Origin: Vibrio cyclitrophicus
GTDB lineage: Bacteria > Pseudomonadota > Gammaproteobacteria > Enterobacterales > Vibrionaceae
Reading direction: 5' to 3'
NCBI GenBank assembly: GCA_023206055.1
Contig: CP065367.1
Span: 1,853,637-1,917,636, forward strand
Length of the DNA stretch: 64,000 bases
Shown: positions 52,992 to 61,665 of the stretch, piece by piece
Layout of the letters: each line of letters opens with the position of its first letter
How positions within the stretch are numbered: the stretch's first letter is position 1
Translations under genes and position numbers: made by a program
Notes under the pieces: generated by a model
Database searches by the model: none
Seen by the model: only the letters and a program-made list of their open reading frames with translations
Told to the model about the DNA's origin: nothing

Positions 52992-53845
52992 TATGCCTTC
53001 TCCGTCTGTGTTGCAAGGAATAGGTCTGCGAGACCCACGTTGTAGATGTTACCCAATGATTCAACCTGCGTTTTATATTGGCCTTCCAGCAACCACTTAG
53101 TCGTTCCTAGCCCAGGCTGTGAGGTCAGTGGGTTGAGCTTCTGAATCTCGCTTGAATGGTTGTTTGCGACATCGATAATGAAATAGTCGTTCTCGATGTC
53201 TTCCATGCTCTTTTGCATCACACAGTGACCTTGTTTCAGAATCAACACATCCGTTAATAGGTGTTCAATCTCTGAAACCTCATGGCTTGCAATGATCATC
53301 GCGCGTTCGCCATCGTGGAACCACTCTAGTAGATGGCGATAAAAAGTATCGCGGTATAGCAAATCTAGGCCAAGTGTAGGCTCATCTAAGATCAACACTT
53401 GAGTGTCAGTCGCGATGATGACCGCAAGGTGAAGTTGTACCTTCATGCCCTTAGAAAGCTGCTTGATAGTCGAAGAGAGCTTGATGTTGGTGCTGCTTAA
53501 TGTTTGCTCTGCTTTCTGCTTGTTGAAGCTAGGGTGCACACCTTTTGTGTATCGAAGCAGTTGCTTAACGGTCATCCATTCGGGCAACACGTTAACGTCT
53601 GAGATGTACGACAAGTGCAGCATGAGTTCTGCATGCTGGTGGATAGGGTGGTAGCCGTTAACCTTAATCTCACCTTGATAGTTGTGTCCACCAAGCAATG
53701 ATTTGATCAGTGTCGATTTACCCGCGCCATTGTGGCCAAGCAGCCCAAGCACTTGCCCCGGCTTTAACTCAAAGCTGATGTTCTCAACACCCACTTGGTT
53801 TGAATAGGTTTTGGTTACGTTTTTCACTGAAAGTAAAGTACTCAT
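52991..53845 (-). CDS. ABC transporter ATPase
   Basis: 284 residues. Walker A GHNGAGKST (about residues 35-43), signature LSKGMKVQLHL and Walker B VLILDEPTLGLD are intact. The C-terminal 70 residues are an extra domain seen in ABC-2 drug/peptide exporters. It overlaps the GntR gene by four bases (ATGA) and works with the permease at 52134. Confidence 0.92.
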   Translation of the reverse strand: MSTLLSVKNVTKTYSNQVGVENISFELKPGQVLGLLGHNGAGKSTLIKSLLGGHNYQGEIKVNGYHPIHQHAELMLHLSYISDVNVLPEWMTVKQLLRYTKGVHPSFNKQKAEQTLSSTNIKLSSTIKQLSKGMKVQLHLAVIIATDTQVLILDEPTLGLDLLYRDTFYRHLLEWFHDGERAMIIASHEVSEIEHLLTDVLILKQGHCVMQKSMEDIENDYFIIDVANNHSSEIQKLNPLTSQPGLGTTKWLLEGQYKTQVESLGNIYNVGLADLFLATQTEKA

Positions 53846-54219
53846 GACTTGTCCTTTATATGTTGTTCTAGCTGTTTCACGAGTTCTTCGACACTCATAT
53901 CAATGATGCCTAGCGTCTCAGCGATGGCTGGGATCTGTGTGTTGATGAATGATTGGTGTGCGGACTCTTTCAATTTTTGAAGTGCCCCTTCGGCCACATA
54001 CATGCCTTGGCCACGTTTTTTCTCTACCAAGCCTTCATCCACCAGTAACTGGTAGCTTTTCATGACAGTAAGGTGGTTGATCTTGAGATCGGCGGCAACC
54101 GCACGTACAGAGGGCAATGCTTGTAGCTCTAACCAAACACCCTGAAGAATTTGGTCACTGATCTTGGCGGCAAGCTGCCTAAAGATCGGTTGGTCGTCTT
54201 TCCATTCGGTCATAATCAA
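53842..54219 (-). CDS. GntR-family (YtrA-subfamily) repressor
   Basis: 125 residues. The winged helix is followed by a short C-terminal dimerisation helix pair, typical of YtrA. Segments: PIFRQLAAKISDQILQGVW, LPSVRAVAADLKINHLTVMKSYQLLVDEGLVEKKRGQGMYV. It is the first gene of the ABC operon and a 22-bp palindrome lies ten bases upstream of its start, so it is probably autoregulatory. Confidence 0.92.
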   Translation of the reverse strand: MIMTEWKDDQPIFRQLAAKISDQILQGVWLELQALPSVRAVAADLKINHLTVMKSYQLLVDEGLVEKKRGQGMYVAEGALQKLKESAHQSFINTQIPAIAETLGIIDMSVEELVKQLEQHIKDKS

Positions 54220-54228
54220 AATTGCATG

Positions 54229-54250
54229 GTGATATACATATGTATAACAC
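54229..54250. promoter_or_regulatory. Palindromic operator of the GntR/ABC operon
   Basis: A 22-bp near-perfect inverted repeat: GTG, A/T, TATACATATGTATA, A/T, CAC. Only one symmetric pair mismatches. It ends ten bases before the GntR start codon. Confidence 0.75.
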
Positions 54251-54434
54251 TAACCTTTTTATTAGAATTGGCAAGGGTTTTATGAAAATGAATAGGATAT
54301 TTTTATATTTGGATAAAGCATGTTTGGCGGGGAGGGGACTTGAAGCCTACGTCCTTGTAGGCTCTCAAGCATGTGTGTGAGCGATGATTATTTGAATAGG
54401 AAATGGTTGCTCGTCAAGATTTCTATTAGGAGGC

Positions 54435-56180
54435 TTATTGCTCCTCTGAGTCATTGGGCCGGCTATATAGGTAGCCTTGATGTAAGTTGTAGCCTAGCTG
54501 ACACAAGATATATTGCTGCCTGCGCGTCTCAACACCTTCATAAATCATTGTGATATTTGATAAGCGTCCAATCTCAGAGATATTAAGCAATACACCCTGA
54601 TGGTGCTCTCCTGACTCGATATCCTTAACAAAACAGCGATCCAGTTTTAGATAGGTAGGAGAGATGACATTGATGATTTCGATGTTGTTATTGCCCGTCC
54701 CAAAGTCATCCAGTGCGATAGTGATGCCAAGCTTTTTGATATCCTTAATGTTGTCGATAACCTCACATCCATAGCCAATGTTCGAATATTCAGTAATCTC
54801 GACGACAAATTCGTTCGCTTCCATCGCGGCTAAATGCGCTCTGAGCCTTGCAAAGTTTGATCCTACCAAAGCACTCGGGCATACGTTGACCCCATAGATC
54901 TCATGGCTGTTGTTTAACTTGGCTTTTCTGACCGTCTCGATGAGCAAGATAATATGAAAGGTGAGTAAATTGGTGCGTCTCATGGTGTTGATGAAGCTTA
55001 AAACGCCGACGTTACGAACTCGAGATAACAATTCGTAATACAGAACGCTGTTGTCTTCTGTGTTGATGATCGGCTCTTCTTCAAAGGAGATGTGTTTCCA
55101 ACGAAACAGGTAGATCACAAAGCCCAGAATGTAGGAGCGATAAAGCAGTGTGGCGAGTATCAGAGAAAGTGTAATCCACAGCGCAACAATATCGTCACTA
55201 TAGAAGGTGATGATTGCACCGGTAGGAAGCTGTGTTTGATAGATAGATTTATTCTCCTCACCAAGGTTCAAGATGTAGTAACCATTCTTCTGGATGGAGA
55301 TAGAATCGACCAATAGAGGCAATAGTGAGTTCTTGTACCGAGCTTCGATAGAGCGCTTAGATATTCGAGCAACCATCTCAATATTATGCTCGGTATCTAT
55401 GAAGCGTGAATAGGCAAAATCAGCGCTATCATAGAAGTCATCTACTTGATCAATCTCTATCATCTTAGAGCGTGTTTTAGAGATATAGCACGAGCCATAA
55501 GGTGTAGTCATGACAACAGAATCAAGGTTGAGCGAGTGCCTTAGCGAGTGCACAGCCCCGTGGTTAACGCAACCGTAGTCCATGACTTCTGCTGCAATAT
55601 GTTTGGTGTTCTCACTGTATTCATTCGCAATTTTCGTCGTATAAAGGATTTGGAAAAAGTAGACAACGAATAGGAAAAAGGAAGAGATGGTGAACACGGC
55701 TATCAGAGCCTTGATCAGCTCTCGATGATAGGTGTTGAACATCAGTTTCAACATCTCGAATTGGCTGGGTTTGAACTGGTTGATGTCGTACTTTGGTGCG
55801 ATACGGTTGGTTGAGCTTTTATCGAGATCGATAAAGTAACCTACCTTATAAAGGTTAGAGATGAGTTCGCTATTATTATCAACCTTCGCTTTTTTGCATA
55901 AGCTTCGATATTTCTTTCTTATAGAAGCAATAATGTTTTTTAACGCGTATAAGCTAAACTCTTCGTCAAAGTGTAATTTAAAAGATTCTTCAACATCTCG
56001 TGCAGATTGAGGGTTTGATATTGACGAGTGTTCAATAAGGTATTTGAAAACAAAACTCTCTTTACTATTAAGAGTTTCCTCTGATATCTTATTACTGTCT
56101 CGTTTGATGTATATTTTTTCTTCATTGTAGATCAGTTGCAAGCTCTCATTATTGTTATTTATATTGAAAGAACAGTGCAT
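54435..56180 (-). CDS. Membrane protein with ToxR-like winged helix, CSS-like sensor and EAL phosphodiesterase domain
   Basis: 581 residues; ATG with AGGAG eight bases upstream. Domains: OmpR/ToxR-type winged helix (about 33-120; ends ISNLYKVGYFID); membrane segment 156-180; periplasmic part to 330 with C204 and C231 spaced around LRHSLNLDSVV, like the redox-sensing CSS domain but CYIS instead of CSS; second membrane segment 331-358; EAL domain from about 375. EAL catalytic positions are present: E383 (ELL), N432, E461, D491-D492 (DDFGTG), K512, E551, Q568. It may link envelope redox state to DNA binding and c-di-GMP breakdown; this is inferred. Confidence 0.85.
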   Translation of the reverse strand: MHCSFNINNNNESLQLIYNEEKIYIKRDSNKISEETLNSKESFVFKYLIEHSSISNPQSARDVEESFKLHFDEEFSLYALKNIIASIRKKYRSLCKKAKVDNNSELISNLYKVGYFIDLDKSSTNRIAPKYDINQFKPSQFEMLKLMFNTYHRELIKALIAVFTISSFFLFVVYFFQILYTTKIANEYSENTKHIAAEVMDYGCVNHGAVHSLRHSLNLDSVVMTTPYGSCYISKTRSKMIEIDQVDDFYDSADFAYSRFIDTEHNIEMVARISKRSIEARYKNSLLPLLVDSISIQKNGYYILNLGEENKSIYQTQLPTGAIITFYSDDIVALWITLSLILATLLYRSYILGFVIYLFRWKHISFEEEPIINTEDNSVLYYELLSRVRNVGVLSFINTMRRTNLLTFHIILLIETVRKAKLNNSHEIYGVNVCPSALVGSNFARLRAHLAAMEANEFVVEITEYSNIGYGCEVIDNIKDIKKLGITIALDDFGTGNNNIEIINVISPTYLKLDRCFVKDIESGEHHQGVLLNISEIGRLSNITMIYEGVETRRQQYILCQLGYNLHQGYLYSRPNDSEEQ

Positions 56181-57016
56181 AGCTCAACTCCTAAGCGATA
56201 GTTATTATATTTGTGTGATGGATATGTGATGGTTGGGATTGTCATTCAACACAAGAGTTCGATCTAAATAATATAACCAAAATGTCACCATTCTCTCTTA
56301 AGATGTTGATACTAATCGCAGAATTTGGGATTTAATGAAAGGTTATGGAGATGTTCACCCAAAAGTTGAATTTATAAATGAAAGCCAATGATTTACAAGG
56401 GGTAAAGGGGATTTATCCATTTGTTTTGGTATTTATCCATTTGACAGCTTCTATGCAGCAGGTTTAGAGACTGGATTTAGATGTTTCTAATGTAGCTTCT
56501 AGTGGTATTCATTCAGATTATCGATGTGTCGGATTTATCAGAATTTTTCAGGATAAAATTAAATAATGTAATTTTATGTGATATTAATATAATTTAATTG
56601 TCTTATTGTTTTGGTGGTTTAATTAAAATAGTAAATGAAAGAATTAATTATATTTATTGGATGACTGACTTCATTCTATTCTGTTACGTATTTTAAATGG
56701 TGAAACTTTAAGATGAGATATTTGAAATAGGGAAAGGGTGGTGTTTATAATGAGGTGTTTATAAAGGGATTTTAATGGGATTATTATTGACATATGTGTC
56801 AAATATGTATCCATGTAAATATTCATCGGCTAGTGATGAAAATAATATATGAATGAGGTTGGTGTTATACCATGAAGACTGCCTATCGATGTAAGTAGCA
56901 ACAAGTTAGAACAATTAGCGTTATTTTTAATCAAATGTTAGCGTAACCATATGATATTCAAAGTTCTGTTACTATGACTTTGTGCTAAAGATAGAAAGCG
57001 TGCAATCGTTAAGTTA
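56181..57016. other. Long AT-rich intergenic region with repeats
   Basis: About 835 bases without a gene I can support, between the EAL gene start and the pilin gene end. It contains two 13-bp direct repeats ATTTATCCATTTG at 56411 and 56431 (20 bp apart, two helical turns). It also holds a perfect palindrome TTGACA-TATG-TGTCAA at 56787-56802. The length and low G+C suggest a control region of the EAL gene. Confidence 0.6.
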
Positions 57017-57496
57017 TTAACATGCACCATCAAGCACTACGATTTGTGGTTCTTTTTCTGGCTGATAAAGCACCTGGCAAAAGTCTCCTTCTGGTGAATA
57101 GGTGTAGTTTTCGGTGTCGAAAGAGATGGCGGCTACTCTTTCTGCATTGCTGCCAGAGTCTACTTCTTTGTTGATTACATGAAGTTGTGTTTCGTCGATA
57201 TTGAGCAGCCTTCTTAACGACTCAACATAGGCGATGGGATAGCCATGGCAGACGTAATAGGTTTCAATCTCTGTCTTTTCAACATAGTTGCACTCATCCT
57301 CAACGCCAGCAATCGCTGACTTCGCGTAGATCATATCAATACCAGTGCGAAGGTTACCTGCGACATCGTGTATTTTACTCGCCCGAGCACTTCCTTGAAC
57401 GTCTAAGAACTTGACCATAGCTGTAGCCGAAACGATCGCTAGAATTAATACAGAGATGATGAGCTCTAAGAGAGTGAAGCCGTTTTGTCTGTTCAT
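57017..57496 (-). CDS. Type IV pilin-like protein (MSHA-like), orphan
   Basis: 159 residues. Prepilin peptidase site is G6-F7 in MNRQNGFTLLELIISVLILAIV, with the Glu at +5. Cysteines at about 90-105 region and near the C-terminus (FCQ...GAC) could form the usual disulfide loop. It resembles MSHA-type minor pilins, but no assembly genes are near. It may be a minor pilin used by the MSHA or another system elsewhere. Confidence 0.83.
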   Translation of the reverse strand: MNRQNGFTLLELIISVLILAIVSATAMVKFLDVQGSARASKIHDVAGNLRTGIDMIYAKSAIAGVEDECNYVEKTEIETYYVCHGYPIAYVESLRRLLNIDETQLHVINKEVDSGSNAERVAAISFDTENYTYSPEGDFCQVLYQPEKEPQIVVLDGAC

Positions 57497-57662
57497 ATTT
57501 ACCGATGATTTGATCTGCTAAAGGGACGAAATGAGGGTAATCTAAATACCAAAGTCATTATAGTTAGTGGGTATAATGGTTTGGTATTTTACTGGGTGAG
57601 TTTCTAAGTAATTTTCATTATAAACAATAGCTTAATTTTGATTTCTTCCTGTTAGGCGCTAT

Positions 57663-57677
57663 GTAAGCATACGTAAG
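57663..57677 (+). promoter_or_regulatory. GTAAG-N5-GTAAG direct repeat upstream of the pilin gene
   Basis: Two GTAAG copies start 10 bp apart, about 170 bases upstream of the pilin start. The same arrangement is found at 60720 before the response-regulator gene, as expected for an OmpR-type tandem binding site. Confidence 0.4.
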
Positions 57678-57746
57678 CGTTCACATGGACAGCGGTCGAT
57701 TGTTTAGGAAACATTCAAATCACTTAATATATTGATAAATAAGTCT

Positions 57747-59753
57747 TTAATTGTAGAATTGCCGACCACTTAAAAACTGACTTTCAACTTCATTTGAGGG
57801 AATTGGCTTACTAAATAAAAATCCCTGTAGATACTGGTATCCACAATCGATTAAGAACGCTTTTTGCGTTTCTGTTTCGACACCTTCAGCAACCACTTTT
57901 AGCCCCAACTTTTCACAGATAGCATGGGCGGCTTGGACAATCGCTTTGCTCCCTTTGTGCGAACCGTGGACAAAGCTTTTATCAAGTTTAACGGTGCTAA
58001 TTGGTAAATCATGCAACATCGACAGTGATGAGTAGCCTGTACCAAAGTCATCAAGGTGAAGCTCTACGCCCAATTTAGAAATATCGCTTAACGCTTGTCT
58101 GACTTCACCGTGTTTGAAGATCATGGAAGATTCGGTGATCTCAAGGGCGATACTTTGAGGTTGGATATTGTAGAAGTTCAACATTGCTAATAGTTGCTCG
58201 GCAAAGGTGGCGTGCATCTGAATACTCGAAATATTGATACTCATCATCAACTCGCTATCAAACTCTCGTTGCCATACTGATAACTGTTTGAGAGCAGAAT
58301 TCAGAACCCATTTTCCGAGCGGTACAATCTGCCCTGTCTCTTCCGCTAAGCTAATAAACTCATCAGGGCCGATGTTACCAAGCTCTTTGTCTGACCATCG
58401 AAGTAAGGCTTCAAACCCTTTTACCTTGTCGCTGTTGGTGTTCATGATCGGTTGGTAGTGGAGGTTGAGATCGTCGTTTTCTATGGCACGCGCCAGTCGG
58501 TGGCGGATCTCTACTTTGCGATGCAGGGTTTGTGCTAAGTCTGGGGTAAACGTTTGGAAGCGGTTTCGACCATTCGCTTTAGCAAGATGCATCGCCATAC
58601 CCGCTTGTTTTAGCAATGTTTCTTGGTCAACCGCGTTATCAGGGAAATGTGCGGTACCTATGCTGCAACCGACAGACAAGCTACCGATTCCTCTGATATG
58701 AAAACTTCGGTTTAAGGCATCGATGATGCGAGAGCAGAGTAGCGGGATATTTTGATTTCGGCAGGTGTGGGCAATCACAATGAATTCGTCGCCACCGAAT
58801 CGCCCGATCATGCACTTCTCATCTACCAGTTGTTTAAGACGTTCACCAACCTGTTTGAGTAGTTGGTCTCCGACACTATGTCCATAAGTGTCATTAACTA
58901 ATTTGAAGCCATCAAGGTCAACAAACATCAATTCAAACGGTGAGCGATAGGCGATGCTGGTTTCTAGAAGGTTGGTGATACCACGGCGATTATATAGCTC
59001 CGTTAAACAGTCGTGTTCTGCGTTGTATCTGGCTTTTATCAGTTTCTCTTTTTGCTTAGTTGTACAGGTTAGGTTTAACAGTAGTTGGCTTTTATCAAAG
59101 AGCCACTTTCCTTGCACATCAAAGTGGTGTGTCTTGCCATCTATTTCGCAGCTGACTTCTTCTAATATCTCTCGGCCTTTTCGCACGGTAAACAGCCATT
59201 GTGCCGCAGTCTCTTCACTTGAAACGAAGTCGCATAGGGTGCTAAACGGTGAGCCGTAGTTGTGAAAAAATGCAGAGTTAGCACTCACTACGCTTCCGGA
59301 CTTATTAAATAAAAGGGAGAGGTTTGCACCATCAGAGCAAGCTAGGTCGTGCCTTAAACTTCCTTCTTCAGCGACGACTTGTACCAACATGCCCGTTCGA
59401 CCATCGTGCAGTGGTATCCCAGAAAACAGACACAATGCACGCTTCGAAATGTAGTTGGGAGTGAAATTCCACCATGTCTTGATGCTTTCGTTGCGCAGAA
59501 ATTGCCTTTGGTACTCCTCCAATGTTGCTTCGATTGCTTTGGACATTTCGATACTAAAGTCGCGTGATGTCAGCTCAAATAGAGATTCAGACTCCCACAG
59601 AGGCAGAGCGCTGCTGTTTGCCCAAGTTATTCTCTTATTATCAATGTCATATATCCAAATTGGACACTGGAGATGCTCGAAGGGTTGATAACTTGTCATC
59701 ATATAGAACTCGGTGAACTGATATTTTGGTCGAACAGCGACCACCGAAATCAT
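57747..59753 (-). CDS. PAS-like, GGDEF-EAL dual-domain c-di-GMP protein
   Basis: 668 residues; an ATG at 59702 or 59699 (MMTSYQPFEHL) is a shorter start. No membrane segment. About 20-130 and 140-230 look like two PAS-type sensor domains. GGDEF domain about 245-400 has intact GGDEF (320-324) and lacks the RxxD inhibitory site. EAL domain about 415-660 has EAL (448-450), DDFGTG and EGVET, all intact. It could make, degrade or switch between making and degrading c-di-GMP. Confidence 0.92.
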   Translation of the reverse strand: MISVVAVRPKYQFTEFYMMTSYQPFEHLQCPIWIYDIDNKRITWANSSALPLWESESLFELTSRDFSIEMSKAIEATLEEYQRQFLRNESIKTWWNFTPNYISKRALCLFSGIPLHDGRTGMLVQVVAEEGSLRHDLACSDGANLSLLFNKSGSVVSANSAFFHNYGSPFSTLCDFVSSEETAAQWLFTVRKGREILEEVSCEIDGKTHHFDVQGKWLFDKSQLLLNLTCTTKQKEKLIKARYNAEHDCLTELYNRRGITNLLETSIAYRSPFELMFVDLDGFKLVNDTYGHSVGDQLLKQVGERLKQLVDEKCMIGRFGGDEFIVIAHTCRNQNIPLLCSRIIDALNRSFHIRGIGSLSVGCSIGTAHFPDNAVDQETLLKQAGMAMHLAKANGRNRFQTFTPDLAQTLHRKVEIRHRLARAIENDDLNLHYQPIMNTNSDKVKGFEALLRWSDKELGNIGPDEFISLAEETGQIVPLGKWVLNSALKQLSVWQREFDSELMMSINISSIQMHATFAEQLLAMLNFYNIQPQSIALEITESSMIFKHGEVRQALSDISKLGVELHLDDFGTGYSSLSMLHDLPISTVKLDKSFVHGSHKGSKAIVQAAHAICEKLGLKVVAEGVETETQKAFLIDCGYQYLQGFLFSKPIPSNEVESQFLSGRQFYN

Positions 59754-59884
59754 GTGTTCGGTCGTCGCGTATCAAACTGAATTCTGGCCTTTAATCGCTA
59801 TTAAGAAGCTACGTTAAAGAACAATAAAGTGTTAAGAGCAGTAAAGAGCTTAAGAAAAGCAAGTGCTACAGAAGAAACAGCGTT

Positions 59885-60442
59885 TTAAAGGTTCAGTGAG
59901 CGGATGATTTTGGTCACTTTACCTTCTGGGGTGTTTTCGATGACATAGCCTTTCTTATCATCAAAAATCTCTCCGTCGATGAAGTGCCAACCATTTGGTT
60001 TTTGGATGATCTCTTTAGGGAAGTTCTCATCAAACATAGAGTGGTTTGGATAGACCGTTTCGATAGCTTCAAATAATAGCTGCGCTTCATCTTGGTTGGT
60101 TACTACAAAGTCTTCTTTCAGACACATCGTCAGTTCAGGCAGAGGTTGAGTAGTGAAGGGTTCTGTCATCGAGCCCAATACACCGTTATGCGCGTAAAAG
60201 CGGTATAAGCCAGAACTGCTCTCGCTTCCGTCTGGTGACTTAATGTAAGGCGTTGCACTGTAGAACTCACAGTTGAAGACCATCTTTTGAATAATGCTGC
60301 TTTGTGGCGTGACCTGAATGTCTATCCAAGAGGTGACTTGCGCTTGAATCTGATTCACCATTTCTTGTTTATTGGTGTCTGCTATGAGTGGTGTTGAGAC
60401 TAAAGCTGCGGTGGTCAGTAACAGTGAAAGCGGTTTGTTCAT
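59885..60442 (-). CDS. Secreted hypothetical protein
   Basis: 185 residues with a signal peptide (MNKPLSLLLTTAALVSTPLIA). The mature part has two cysteines (FNCEF; TMCLKE) that could pair, and a repeated Y/F-rich beta pattern. No family recognised. Single gene on the - strand, 130 bases beyond the GGDEF-EAL start; possibly periplasmic. Confidence 0.75.
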   Translation of the reverse strand: MNKPLSLLLTTAALVSTPLIADTNKQEMVNQIQAQVTSWIDIQVTPQSSIIQKMVFNCEFYSATPYIKSPDGSESSSGLYRFYAHNGVLGSMTEPFTTQPLPELTMCLKEDFVVTNQDEAQLLFEAIETVYPNHSMFDENFPKEIIQKPNGWHFIDGEIFDDKKGYVIENTPEGKVTKIIRSLNL

Positions 60443-60719
60443 CTTAAAATGGGCCTTGTGGAAAGTGATTATTGCGTGATATTGAGTCTATTTATTAACT
60501 AGGTGAATGTTACGTTAAGAAGGTATTGCTTAATAGGTTCTGCCTCACGATGAAAAATGGAAAGCTCTGAAGGTGAAGGCAAGCAATCGATTTCCTTTGC
60601 TTGTAAGTTTATTTTTTTGAAGTTTTAAACCGATAAGTTGGGAATTTTAAGTTCTATTAACTGTTATATCATTGGTGTATAGATGGTTGGTTTGATTGGG
60701 TTTTGTAAATACCTAAAAT

Positions 60720-60753
60720 GTAAGTGTGCGTAAGAAAGTAAAGCAAATGTAAG
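60720..60753 (+). promoter_or_regulatory. GTAAG direct-repeat array before the response-regulator gene
   Basis: GTAAG at 60720 and 60730 (10 bp apart), a related GTAAA at 60738 and GTAAG at 60749. Likely binding site for an OmpR-family regulator, perhaps the downstream one. Confidence 0.45.
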
Positions 60754-60915
60754 CGGGTGGTAGGTGATTAAAACACAGCAAATACTGTGCTCTGAAGAAG
60801 GAAACCTTGATAAACCAAGGCGCATTGGTTGTTGCTTCTCAATTTTGTAAACGTGCATGTACAAAAGTGATTACTATGTTTTGCGTACGGTAAAGTGAGG
60901 GCTCTGATCGCAACA

Positions 60916-60944
60916 TTGATGATCTATGACCAGTATATATACTG
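60916..60944 (+). promoter_or_regulatory. Candidate promoter of the two-component operon
   Basis: TTGATG (60916-60921), 16 bp, TATACT (60938-60943). The -10 lies within the 14-bp palindrome CAGTATATATACTG, so a repressor there would block it. Confidence 0.5.
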
Positions 60945-60975
60945 CCCTCGCTTTTAATAAATACTGGTGATAGGA

Positions 60976-61665
60976 ATGTCGAAAACCAAAGTGCTCATTG
61001 TTGAAGATGACCAAGAGATAGCTCGTTTAACGACGCTTTACCTCGAAGCCGAAGGTTACAAAGTTAGCGTTGTTCATGAAGGGAATTTGGCACTTGAAGC
61101 GATCCGCAGTATTGAACCTGATTTAGTGCTGTTGGACTTGATGCTTCCAGGGATGAGTGGCGCGCAGATTTGCCGTCAAGCCCGTGAATTTTACAATGGC
61201 ATGATCTTAGTGCTAACAGCTTCTGCCGATGAAATGAGTGAGGTCAGCTTATTCAAGTTTGGTGCGGATGATTATGTTGCTAAACCGATTCGTGGCCATG
61301 CCTTGTTAGCGCGAATTGAAGCGTTATTGCGTCGAGCTGCCCCTGCTGCAAAAGCGCAAGAAACTACGACTGAAAAGCAGTGCGATATTGTCATCAACAG
61401 TGCTGCTCAAAGTGCCTCCTTGTATGGACAAAACCTCAAGCTGACTTCTGCTGAGTTTGAAATCTTAAACCTCCTTGTGAATAACATCTGTCAGGTAGTG
61501 ACGCGAGATCAGTGTTGTCAGCTATTTAGAGGGATCGATTACGCGTTTAACGACCGCTCGATTGACATGCGCGTTTCTGGTTTACGCCGTAAGCTGCGTA
61601 TTCACGCAAAAGATAAACAGCTGATCCGTACGGTTCGCAACAAGGGGTACATGCTGGTTGCGTAA
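60976..61665 (+). CDS. OmpR-family response regulator, RstA-like
   Basis: 229 residues from the ATG at 60976 (a GTG at 60967 is alternative). Receiver domain: acidic D11-D12, phospho-acceptor D54 in LLDLMLPG, T81, K103. Winged-helix effector about 130-228 (LTSAEFEILNLLVNN, RTVRNKGYMLVA). The pair resembles RstA/RstB in order and helical linker, though the ligand and regulon are unknown. The histidine kinase gene overlaps its end by 8 bases. Confidence 0.9.
   Translation: MSKTKVLIVEDDQEIARLTTLYLEAEGYKVSVVHEGNLALEAIRSIEPDLVLLDLMLPGMSGAQICRQAREFYNGMILVLTASADEMSEVSLFKFGADDYVAKPIRGHALLARIEALLRRAAPAAKAQETTTEKQCDIVINSAAQSASLYGQNLKLTSAEFEILNLLVNNICQVVTRDQCCQLFRGIDYAFNDRSIDMRVSGLRRKLRIHAKDKQLIRTVRNKGYMLVA

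Larger units (their letters stand above)
60443..60966. other. Control region of the two-component operon
   Basis: About 520 bases with no gene I can support. It contains GTAAG repeats (60720, 60730, 60749), an inverted repeat TTTTGTA-N10-TACAAAA (60843-60866) and a palindrome CAGTATATATACTG (60931-60944). Together they suggest several regulators act before the response-regulator gene. Confidence 0.6.

Noticed and set aside
60931..60944. LexA-like palindrome CAGTATATATACTG
   Set aside because: LexA boxes have CTG outermost and CAG at the end; here the order is reversed, so it does not fit an SOS box.
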